64,000 bases of DNA, from contig JXCB02000001.1 in NCBI GenBank assembly GCA_000828075.3, positions 825,670 through 889,669 on the forward strand. Reading direction: 5' to 3'. Made by a program: the position numbers and the translations under genes. Position 1 is the stretch's first letter, and every line of letters begins with the position of its first letter. This document shows positions 55,056 through 62,756 of this stretch, piece by piece. Source of the stretch: Tolypothrix campylonemoides VB511288. Lineage in GTDB: Bacteria; Cyanobacteriota; Cyanobacteriia; Cyanobacteriales; Nostocaceae. The notes beneath the pieces are model-generated. The model was given only the letters and a program-made list of their open reading frames with translations, was not told where the DNA came from and did no database searches.

Positions 55056-56714
55056 TTACAGTTGATTCATTATTTCTGAAACGCAATCGCTATAAACTTT
55101 GGCTCTTGTATCCACTTCAAGAGACACCCCTGCTAGCTCAATAATATAGTTCAGCCAGTTAACCGCTATTTGAGAAGGATGATCTGGGTCAGTAACGTTG
55201 TTGTTAAGTACCTTTGTCTTCTGGTCTAAAAGCTCGTCTATGCTATCCCCTATTAAACTGTGATAAAGCGAATTTCTTAATGTTACAAAACCCAACCTTT
55301 GTTGTGGATTTTCCTCTAAGCTCCAGTCATGAAGATAAAAATTTTTAAAATCTTGCCACTTTTGAGCAGTGACTGGATTAGCAGTAAAATTACCTTTGAA
55401 TTCTCCTTTATTGGCAGTACAATCACCTTCCAATTCTCCTTTCTTAGCAGTAAAAGTACCTTTACTTAAAAGTTCAGTAACAATATCTTTTATTTTGCAC
55501 TTAGAAATTTTTCCATTCTTCTTATCATTCTTAAAAATTAATTTGCGTTCATGCCATTGATAATCACCATTTCCTTGCGTTTCTACCAACAGGAGTAAAG
55601 CTAATTCTAAAGCCCCAGCAATTCTGAGATACCAGTGCATCCACTGACTGCGATCGCGAAAAGCTTTTTCACTCCACACGGCAATACTTATGCGTTCAAT
55701 AATACTCTCTCTATCACCTAAAGAACGCCCCTCAAGATTCAACTGACTTTTCACGGGATCGGTCAAACCTCTCTCCAAACCTCTCTCCTGCTTTTTGAGA
55801 GGCTTTAAATTCTCCCCCTTCCCTAAAAGGGAAGGGGGCTGGGGGGTTAGGTTTTGCGTTCGTTTTTCCAGATGACGTGAAAAGTCAGTAAGATTCAGAG
55901 ATACTGATTTATCTAAAAACTCAAGATTGTTTTTTAGCTGTTGATAGTTTGGATGTTGACTATCAAGTAATTTCAAAGCACCACTAAAATCCTGAATTTT
56001 CAATAACTCCCGAATTTGTGGGTCTTTTAACCGCCATTGCCAATGCTTTCCAGAATGCGGTGTACAATTTATGTCTTGCTCAGAGATATAAGCAAACTCA
56101 ATCTTGTCTCCAACAGCAAGTTTTTTCTCAACACCCCAAAGATACAAAGCACCACTCAAAGCTGGAGTACCGCTGCTGTGCTGCACAATAATTTTTTCTA
56201 ACTGAATCTTCTCTGATTCATTCGGCTGGAAATAAATTAAATTATTTTCAACAATATTAAAATACCGAGCTAGTAAAGAATCTACTGCATCCGCCATACC
56301 TTCCCAGTCAGCTACACCATAATTAACCTCTGGAGGGACATCAAGAACAATGGGATAGTGTTTAAGATTTTGTTGTTCACACCAAGCCGCTAGAATATTC
56401 TGCCACCAAATTCCATCTGATGTGACGAATGTGTTCCAACCTTCACCAGAATCGTTTCGTTGCTGCATCCACTTAACTTGATTAGTAAGGATAAAAGCAA
56501 ATACAGTATCAGAATCAGAGGGTATGCTATCCCTAAGTTTTTTGATAAGAGGAAAATCAACTCTATCTAAATTGGGAATTAAATCCTCATCATTCCATGC
56601 TGCTTTTTGCTTAATTTCTTCTAACGAATAAATATCTAGTAGCTGGTGAAATCCTTCTCGTCCATCACATAAAACATCACTTTTACCTAAAACTTGCAGA
56701 ATTAAATGAGCCAT
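55056..56714 (-). CDS. CARF-HEPN cOA-activated ribonuclease-type effector (Csm6/Csx1-like)
   Basis: The 552-aa protein has an N-terminal CARF-like half: Rossmann-type strands (DTVFAFILTNQ, HYPIVLDV) and the ligand loop QHSSGTPALSGALYLWG near His179. The C-terminus has a HEPN nuclease motif RNSLYH (Arg480-x4-His485). Such proteins bind cyclic oligoadenylate made by Cas10 and cut RNA. First gene of the operon, 2 nt before Cas10. Residues about 273-324 (HLEKRTQNLTPQPPSLLGKG and on) are encoded by an inserted MITE, in frame. Three degenerate 11-residue repeats (TAKKGELEGD, TANKGEFKGN) lie near 430-460. ATG 56714 chosen. Confidence 0.82.
   Translation of the reverse strand: MAHLILQVLGKSDVLCDGREGFHQLLDIYSLEEIKQKAAWNDEDLIPNLDRVDFPLIKKLRDSIPSDSDTVFAFILTNQVKWMQQRNDSGEGWNTFVTSDGIWWQNILAAWCEQQNLKHYPIVLDVPPEVNYGVADWEGMADAVDSLLARYFNIVENNLIYFQPNESEKIQLEKIIVQHSSGTPALSGALYLWGVEKKLAVGDKIEFAYISEQDINCTPHSGKHWQWRLKDPQIRELLKIQDFSGALKLLDSQHPNYQQLKNNLEFLDKSVSLNLTDFSRHLEKRTQNLTPQPPSLLGKGENLKPLKKQERGLERGLTDPVKSQLNLEGRSLGDRESIIERISIAVWSEKAFRDRSQWMHWYLRIAGALELALLLLVETQGNGDYQWHERKLIFKNDKKNGKISKCKIKDIVTELLSKGTFTAKKGELEGDCTANKGEFKGNFTANPVTAQKWQDFKNFYLHDWSLEENPQQRLGFVTLRNSLYHSLIGDSIDELLDQKTKVLNNNVTDPDHPSQIAVNWLNYIIELAGVSLEVDTRAKVYSDCVSEIMNQL
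55742..55889. mobile_element. 148-bp MITE inside the CARF-HEPN gene, with target-site duplication
   Basis: Left end ACTGACTTTTCACG (55742-55755) and right end CGTGAAAAGTCAGT (55876-55889) are perfect 14-bp terminal inverted repeats. The 8-bp direct repeat AAGATTCA flanks it at 55734-55741 and 55890-55897. Inside are CCTCTCTCC palindrome pieces and CCCCCTTCCCTAAAAGGGAAGGGGG. Element plus duplication is 156 bp, a multiple of three, and the - strand frame stays open. Partial relatives occur at 44873-44985, 46555-46616 and 46780-46881. No coding capacity of its own. Confidence 0.92.
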
Positions 56715-56848
56715 ATCCAATCAAGAGGTTGTCCTTTTTTTAGCCACCTTGGATTGCTTTCACAAGGATGACTGTTAAAAAATATACATTAAAAATAGAT
56801 GTCTTCAAGGGTCGCTGCCTCTTTCTTTATGACCGCTTCACTATTTTT

Positions 56849-57124
56849 TTACTTTTTGACTACAATTTTTTTACTGATTATAAATGTTACTTTAGTTAAA
56901 TAAGTACTATGTAGAGAGCGGGCGATCGCCTTTCTCTTTTTTGCAGATATTCCTTTTCGATAAACTGCTGCACCATCTCCACGATATCCAGCTTTAGGTA
57001 CTCGCACTGCTCCTTTTTTATTAAAGTTGTGAGCTTTTCTTAAATATTTCAAAGCGTCAATATTTTTCCTCAAAGCATGATCTACAACACTATGAGCCAC
57101 ACTGGTATACGTAAGCTGTTCCAC
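56849..57124 (-). CDS. Basic small hypothetical protein (uncertain)
   Basis: An open frame of 91 codons with a GTG start contains VAHSVVDHALRKNIDALKYL, RKAHNFNKKGAVRVPKAGY and a very basic C-terminus. The composition is protein-like but no family is recognised and no RBS is clear. It sits upstream of the CARF-HEPN gene on the same strand. Could be the tail of a decayed gene. Confidence 0.35.
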   Translation of the reverse strand: MEQLTYTSVAHSVVDHALRKNIDALKYLRKAHNFNKKGAVRVPKAGYRGDGAAVYRKGISAKKRKAIARSLHSTYLTKVTFIISKKIVVKK

Positions 57125-57195
57125 ATTTAAATTGCATAATTAGGGCGGGCAAGATGCCCACCCCACAAGAGTTACAAAAATTTTAAATATGCAAA

Positions 57196-57321
57196 CTAGA
57201 TGTGGTTTAGCTTAGAAGCATCCCACTCGGTTAAATACTGCTCAATCTCAGTAATTTCTGCCTCACTGTATTTTGCACACAACCTTACCCAAAACGGGTC
57301 AACAGGCGACTCATCAGGCAT
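57196..57321 (-). CDS. 41-aa small protein downstream of the hsdM remnant
   Basis: MPDESPVDPFWVRLCAKYSE followed by AEITEIEQYLTEWDASKLNHI. Its ATG shares one base with the stop of the methylase remnant (TAATG), and AAGGAGAG lies 11 nt upstream, so it once was translationally coupled. Acidic and apparently helical; I do not know the family. Whether it is still expressed is unclear because its operon partner is truncated. Confidence 0.5.
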   Translation of the reverse strand: MPDESPVDPFWVRLCAKYSEAEITEIEQYLTEWDASKLNHI

Positions 57322-57521
57322 TAAATCTGCACTCTCTCCTTGACGCTTAAATTCAATGCTAATACCTCATCTAAATCCTTATCCGCCCATTCCCTCTGCT
57401 GTCTTGCTACTGCCAAATCTGCCAAAATATCGGCAATGGGACGATGCACAACTTTCTCATTAATATCCACAAACTGCGAAGGAGTGAGGTTATAATCCGC
57501 TTCCCTCAACTCTAGGACTCG
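57321..57521 (-). pseudogene. Type I restriction-modification HsdM, C-terminal fragment
   Basis: RVLELREADYNLTPSQFVDI, VVHRPIADILADLAVARQQR and EWADKDLDEVLA match the extreme C-terminus of N-6 adenine methylase subunits (HsdM: 'DYNLSPSRF...EADKELNRVL'). A TAG stop precedes it in frame and nothing further upstream matches. The SAM-binding and NPPF regions are gone, as are hsdS and hsdR. Confidence 0.65.
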
Positions 57522-57570
57522 CTACAAAAACTGACTGATAACTGATGATGCGGGTACGTGTTAACTGAAA

Positions 57571-57642
<72 letters not shown>

Positions 57643-58137
57643 AGTTATGCGCTTGCGCGGTCACACAACTGAATATTTCCTGAAATTTAGCTTATAACTA
57701 GCTCGATTTACAGGCGTGTTTCTCATTGTACGCAAAAAGTAGACTGATTACAACCATGTGGAATTTCGGATTTGTTGGGTAAAGGTTAAAAACAGTCTCT
57801 TAGGGACTTGCAATTAAAAAAATCTCCAGATTGTAGTGACGCAAACAATCGTGAGTTAGGGACTTCCAAATAAAAAAATATCCAACTTTTTCTTGTGGGA
57901 TGGGCATCTTGCCCGTCCTATAAACTGGGCGGGCGGGGACGCCCAACGCCAGTCGCCTACGGAGGGAAACCCTCCTGCAGCGCTGGCTCCCCCACAAGAT
58001 GGATAATTTATTTCTTGGAAATCCCTTAGGGCGCACTTTAATTCTGAATGTAAAACCTCAACTGTTGTACGCCTAACCCACGCTACATAATGGATAATTT
58101 ATTTTTTGGTACTTTCTTAGGACTGTGGAAGTCACGA
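57643..58137. other. Spacer with nested MITE-like element
   Basis: 57857-58028 has imperfect terminal inverted repeats of about 38 bp (TTAGGGACTTCCAAAT...TTGTGGG and CCCACAAGATGGATAATTTA...TCCCTTA). Inside, GGGCATCTTGCCCGTCC and a palindromic block (GGAGGGAAACCCTCCTGCAGC) are nested. Solo ends occur at 57799-57835 and 58090-58121. Similar halves lie at 3988-4052 and 57142-57175. Confidence 0.75.
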
Positions 58138-58734
58138 TTAAGGGCTTAGTTTCACTTCATCTGCAAAACTAGCCCAGCGGACAAAGTAAAATGGTCCAGC
58201 AACTGACCCCCAGATATGTTCATCGGTTTCCGGGTCGCGTCCGCGATCGCGACTGATAAATTTGTCTTGATCAATCTCAAAGTCGCTATCCAAGTAGGTC
58301 TTTTGCCCTTTGCGAACGACAATGCAGCCCTTACCTGGTTCTACCGTGCCTTTAAAGTTGTGACCCGTCCACTCTACAATCATATTGCAGCCTGGTAGTT
58401 TTTCCAGATCATCAGCAGTTAGGGTTTTGAGGCGTTCAAGGTTACGGGATGCGCCGTAGAACTTTTTTTCTTCCTTAACGCTGTAGTTCTCGATTTCAAT
58501 GTGCTTTCCTGTGTTTACCAGCTTCAACACCCTTAAGCGATAAGGATCATTAAGCGAATAGTCATAAGCTTGTTCAACAAATAAACCTACCCCAGATAAG
58601 ACTTCCAAGGGGAGAGGACGCATACAAACGCGAATGTGAGCAAAAAAAGGCGGGTTTTCAAAAGCTTGTTCTTGATTGCTGAAATCTGCCGCCATCCAGC
58701 GGGCTAAAGTTGCTATATCCGTAGAATGAGTCAT
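58138..58734 (-). CDS. CpcT/CpeT family phycobiliprotein lyase
   Basis: The 198-aa protein matches CpcT/CpeT (DUF1001) throughout: IATLARWMAADFSNQEQAFE, PPFFAHIRVCMRPLPLEVL, LFVEQAYDYSLNDPYRLRV, GCNMIVEWTGHNFKGTVEPG and DEHIWGSVAGPFYFVRWASF. Lyases of this group attach a phycobilin to the beta subunit (CpcT: phycocyanobilin to beta-phycocyanin Cys-153). CpcT and CpeT cannot be separated here. Not next to phycobilisome genes. Confidence 0.93.
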   Translation of the reverse strand: MTHSTDIATLARWMAADFSNQEQAFENPPFFAHIRVCMRPLPLEVLSGVGLFVEQAYDYSLNDPYRLRVLKLVNTGKHIEIENYSVKEEKKFYGASRNLERLKTLTADDLEKLPGCNMIVEWTGHNFKGTVEPGKGCIVVRKGQKTYLDSDFEIDQDKFISRDRGRDPETDEHIWGSVAGPFYFVRWASFADEVKLSP

Positions 58735-58937
58735 TATATCAAAATATCAAATTGAGATTCTGCATTCGAGATTTCGTCAAGAAAGCTACCAGTATGTAGC
58801 CGGACAAAATAGAAATTGTATTTATTATGGAATATTCTATAACTTGTGGTTGTTCTTAGGAGAATTTTTTGCTGACTCTCGTCAGATAGGTAATAGGTTT
58901 GTAGTTGCGCTTAAGCGCAACAGTTGAGCAACTTCTG

Positions 58938-60197
58938 ATGCAACAAAAAGGTAAAATGTCCATGCTACGGCGCTTAAGTGTTACCATGACAGCCACTGCT
59001 ACATTGTGTCTGCTTTGCAGTTCGCCGACACTAGCAGCGAGCAAAAAACCTACACAGCCAGATAAATTCCCTCCTAATCCACTGGAACTCACCGCACCCG
59101 ATCCACTTTTACCACGTTCGCCAAAAGATAAACAGCCGCTGACCCCACAAGAGAGTCAAAAGTTGGAGGCGGCGCTGGATGAGCTCAATCAACAAGCTAC
59201 AACTACACTACAAGCAGGGGATAGGATAACAGCGTTTGATATCTGGAACCGCGAACTCCGCTTACGCCGTTATTTAGGTCCATTGGCAGAGGTGCAAGCA
59301 CTGTCGCGAGTCGGTGACATCGCTTGGAGAGAAAACGATCGCCAAGAAGTGCAATATATCACACAGCGATTGCAAGTCATCCAAAAACAGGCTCAATCGA
59401 AAAAGACAACACCAGATTTACAACTTTTGCAAGCGTTAGGTCAAGCTTACCAAGGAGTGCGATCGCCTAAAGAAGCGCTGCAAGTTTACGATCAAGTTTT
59501 GGCAGCAGTGCGACAGCAAGGAAATACCACAGCAGAAGTCAACACCTTAAAGACCATTGGAGAATTGCATCTGAATTGGTTTGATTACGCATCAGCAGCG
59601 GCTACTTACGAGCAATTGCTAACTTTCGCTTCCTCTAGAGGCGATCGCGCTAACGAAATACCATACTTACAACAGCTCGCTTACATTTACAAACAAGCAA
59701 ACCAACCAGAAAAATCAGTAAAAATACGTAATAAACTAGCAGAAGTTTATCAGCAAGAAAACAACCTGATCCAGTTAGTAGCATTAAAGCAGGCTATTGG
59801 CTCAGATTATGAAGCTTTGGCACGGGAAAATCCCAGCTTACTGCAAGAAGCTTTCAAGAACTATGAAGAAGCTTACACCACAGCTTGGCAATCACAGCAA
59901 TTTGTGCGTGCTGGGGAGATTTTGCAAAAATTAATTGCACTGTACCGTTCTCAAGGACAAGTGGAGGAGGCTTTGCAAGCAAGCCAAATTCTCTTGCAAG
60001 CACAGGAGCGATCTGCTAACTTTTACGGTTTAATGAATGCTTATGACCAAATTGGGCAACTTCATTTGCAACGCAAAGACTATCCCCAAGCACGAACAGC
60101 TTTTCAAAAAGGGCTGGAGATAGCGCAACAGTTGAACCATGACGAAGCATACTTCACGCAGCAAATTCAAAAAACATCTGGGCAAAGTTCGCAATAG
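58938..60197 (+). CDS. Exported TPR-repeat protein
   Basis: The 419-aa protein has a signal peptide (LSVTMTATATLCLLCSSPTLAA), a Pro-rich linker (KKPTQPDKFPPNPLELTAPD), then helical TPR repeats from about residue 100 to the end, e.g. ALQVYDQVLAAVRQQGNTTA, ASAAATYEQLLTFASSRGDR, AFKNYEEAYTTAWQSQQFVR and ARTAFQKGLEIAQQLNHDEA. Probably a periplasmic or lumenal scaffold; partners unknown. The start may instead be ATG 58956 or 58962, which have AAGG closer upstream. Confidence 0.82.
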   Translation: MQQKGKMSMLRRLSVTMTATATLCLLCSSPTLAASKKPTQPDKFPPNPLELTAPDPLLPRSPKDKQPLTPQESQKLEAALDELNQQATTTLQAGDRITAFDIWNRELRLRRYLGPLAEVQALSRVGDIAWRENDRQEVQYITQRLQVIQKQAQSKKTTPDLQLLQALGQAYQGVRSPKEALQVYDQVLAAVRQQGNTTAEVNTLKTIGELHLNWFDYASAAATYEQLLTFASSRGDRANEIPYLQQLAYIYKQANQPEKSVKIRNKLAEVYQQENNLIQLVALKQAIGSDYEALARENPSLLQEAFKNYEEAYTTAWQSQQFVRAGEILQKLIALYRSQGQVEEALQASQILLQAQERSANFYGLMNAYDQIGQLHLQRKDYPQARTAFQKGLEIAQQLNHDEAYFTQQIQKTSGQSSQ

Positions 60198-60201
60198 AGA
60201 G

Positions 60202-60329
60202 GATGAGGGGAGGAGTGAGGGAGTGAGGGAGTGAGGGAGGAGTGAAGGAGTGAGGGAGTGAGGGAGTGAGGGAGTGAGGGAGTGAGGGAGTGAGGGAGTG
60301 AGGGAGTGAGGGAGTGAGGGAGTGAGGGA
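60202..60329 (+). repeat. Long GGGAGTGA octamer tract
   Basis: About fourteen units of GGGAGTGA, with a few variants (GGAGGAGTGA, AAGGAGTGA), in 128 bp. It is followed by a complementary C-rich stretch (CCCTTCCATCCCTCC..., 60336-60380), so a large hairpin is possible. It separates two convergent genes. The same unit occurs at 38976-39046 and reversed at 16311-16368. Confidence 0.95.
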
Positions 60330-60393
60330 AAATTCCCCTTCCATCCCTCCATCCCTCCTTCCCTCCTTCTTCTTCCCCCCCTGCTTCCATTGG

Positions 60394-61659
60394 TCAAACA
60401 GGCGTGGCTTCCAAATTTTTGGATGCTCGAACAACCTCGTAAAGTTTATCTTCAAACTTTTCCATACATACTGACCAATCAAATTCAAGTATCGAGAGGC
60501 GAGCCTGTAAAGACATTTCTTCTTTGAGTTCAGGATTTTCCAGAATTGAAATCACTTTGTTAGCGAAATCAGTTGGATTGTTAGGTTCAGCTAAAAAGCC
60601 ATTGCGACCAGGTATGACCTGCTCTGAGGTTGAGGGTGCAACAGCAGCAACAACAGGGGTTCCAGAAGCTAGTGCTTCGTTATTTGCCGTGCAAAAGTTT
60701 TCAGTAACCGAGGCGTTCACAAATACATCTGCACGAGCGTACCATCCTAAAAGTTCTGTTCCGTGAGACTCACCCCACACAGTCACACCGGATTTAAATT
60801 TTTCAGCACGCCTGCGGATTTCCGCATCATGAGGACCACTACCAACGATGACTAAATGGACATCAGGAATTTTGGCAGCGATGATCGGATATGCATCTAG
60901 GAGTTGGAAGACATTCTTTTCTGCGGTAATGCGTCCGACAAAAAGGAGGGTCGGTCTGTGGTCGTTGGGAATAGGGTTGTAAGAGATATTTGCCGGATTA
61001 AATTTTTGACAATCAATTCCTTGAAAGGCGAGATATTCGCTGCGTTGAGATTTCATCTGTTTATACTTCGCAAGCTGTTCTCGAGAAGGAAACAAATTGA
61101 CATCATAAACTTCACTAAACTGCTTAATCAAAAAGGGAATGATGGGACGAATAAGGTTGAAAAACTGATTTCCTAAGTAATATTCGATATAGGCAACGAT
61201 ATCAGTATGGAACAGAGATATGATTGGAGTGCGTGTTCGCTTTGCGTATTCCATTCCAATTGGGCGACCGTAACCTTGCAAATAAAGCGAATAAAATCCT
61301 CTCATTTGCGCTGCTTCTTCAACCACTATAATGTCGGGCTGGAACTTTTCAAGTAATTTAGTATCGCTCCAATGCCGATAGTGCAATGGTTGAGGAAGAG
61401 ATTTATAAAATATCAGTGGCTGTGTTGGGAATGCATAGTCAGAAAAATTGGGGAAAGGCTTTAACTCATTCAGCCCTGGCATGGGTCGATTGCTAACACG
61501 TTTGGGGTACTGGTCGTTGATTTCAGGGTGAATCAGAAAAACTTCATGCCCTTGCTGTAACAACCAGCGAACCCGTTGGTGTACTGCTACGGAGACCCCT
61601 GTTAAGAACGGAGCATATAAGCTTGTAAAAATTGCAATGCGAAGAGGTTGCTTGTTCAT
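60394..61659 (-). CDS. GT4 family glycosyltransferase
   Basis: The 421-aa GT-B protein starts RIAIFTSLYAPFLTGVSVAV and has LFHTDIVAYIEYYLG, LLFVGRITAEKNVFQLLDAY, LVIVGSGPHDAEIRR and the donor motif VTENFCTANNEALASGTPVV with the family Glu. The pattern is close to SqdX/MgtA-type transferases that modify diacylglycerol lipids, but this has to stay a suggestion. Its 3' end abuts the octamer tract. Confidence 0.85.
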   Translation of the reverse strand: MNKQPLRIAIFTSLYAPFLTGVSVAVHQRVRWLLQQGHEVFLIHPEINDQYPKRVSNRPMPGLNELKPFPNFSDYAFPTQPLIFYKSLPQPLHYRHWSDTKLLEKFQPDIIVVEEAAQMRGFYSLYLQGYGRPIGMEYAKRTRTPIISLFHTDIVAYIEYYLGNQFFNLIRPIIPFLIKQFSEVYDVNLFPSREQLAKYKQMKSQRSEYLAFQGIDCQKFNPANISYNPIPNDHRPTLLFVGRITAEKNVFQLLDAYPIIAAKIPDVHLVIVGSGPHDAEIRRRAEKFKSGVTVWGESHGTELLGWYARADVFVNASVTENFCTANNEALASGTPVVAAVAPSTSEQVIPGRNGFLAEPNNPTDFANKVISILENPELKEEMSLQARLSILEFDWSVCMEKFEDKLYEVVRASKNLEATPV

Positions 61660-61989
61660 AATTTATGTGCAGTATTGTCTATTTTGTAAGCTAAAAATTG
61701 GTGTCCTTAAACAAAAGCACGCCTGTTAACACTGATACAGTTGAGTTTAGGATTTACGCATTGCAAGAGATTCTTAATTAAGCAGGATATGTTTTCTATC
61801 CTTACTAACCCGACTGATATTGTCTGAAAGCTGCAGCCTCATAATGACTCTGGATATATGCTCTCCAACCCTTTGAATAACTACAAAATCAAAATTTTTG
61901 TTATCCAGATTACTGATTTAAGTGAATTTTACTTTGGTTGATTTATTGCTATTTTATATTTTACGGTAAATGGTAACTGACTCATCTGC
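61660..61989. other. AT-rich intergenic region
   Basis: Upstream of the GT4 gene and before the oxidoreductase fragment. I see no repeat family member and no coding pattern. Confidence 0.5.
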
Positions 61990-62337
61990 AACCAAATTAT
62001 CAAAGTTCAGGATCGCTTAATAAAACGCTGGAATCAAGTTTTGAAATCAATTGAAAATCGTCAGCGAAATGGGGCATTTTCACTATATGCTAACCTCAAA
62101 ATGTCCTTGAGAGAAGTGACACATCAGTGTGGAACTTGCCGTTTTGGTGAAGACCCCAAAACTTCTGTGCTTGACCTCAATTGTCGCACACACGATGTTA
62201 ATAATCTTTATGTTGTTGATAGTAGCTTTTTCCCCTCCAGTACTGCTTTGAATCCATCACTAACGATTATGGCAAATGCTTTGCGTGTGGGAGAGCATCT
62301 GCTGGAAAGACTGGGATGTCATCTGAAATCCGGTTAA
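61990..62337 (+). pseudogene. GMC oxidoreductase C-terminal fragment
   Basis: The reading [60 protein letters not shown] and [20 protein letters not shown] matches the last about 110 residues of GMC (FAD-linked alcohol/sugar) oxidoreductases, with the HQ/HN catalytic region and the final [14 protein letters not shown]. The FAD-binding N-terminal two thirds are missing, with no similar sequence upstream. Non-functional remnant. Confidence 0.82.
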
Positions 62338-62756
62338 TCATTACACTTCTTGCACTCATTCGGGTTTAAAGATGTTTGGAACCACAGATGGACACAGATG
62401 GACACAGATAAATCATCAATGTTTATCGGTATATCCTCCGGGAAGCCGCATCCGGCGTCTACATCTGTGGTTTTTTTTCATAATATTGACTTTTGCACTC
62501 TTGTTTATTGACCTTACATCTTGCACCTAACCGTATAAGTTCGTAGGAACTAAAAATATGCGCGAGAAAGCTACATTATTTTTATTGGCTTTTCTCGCTA
62601 AATAAAGGGCTTTTGGTTTAATACTGAGTGACTTAATAATATCAAATTTTCTTGGTGCAAGATGTGAGTTGACTGCATTTGTACCTCACCCCCGCTGCAC
62701 CACCCCTCTCCGAACTCGCGGAGAGGGGAAGGGGTGAGGTTTCCTCTAACTACCAA
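62338..62756. other. Convergent spacer with CACAGATG element
   Basis: 62381-62474 runs from AACCACAGATGGACACAGATGG to ACATCTGTGGTT, a hairpin with a nested CCGGGAAGCCGCATCCGG block, followed by TTGACTTTTGCACTCTTGTTT as at 12897-12921. 62685-62740 is CCTCACCCCCGCTGCACC... CTCCGAACTCGCGGAGAGGGG... GGGGTGAGG, another inverted-repeat unit. Confidence 0.7.

Noticed and set aside
60030-60488. Open frames on the - strand rich in SLPHSLTP repeats
   Set aside because: Produced by the GGGAGTGA octamer tract in every frame; no start context and no family.
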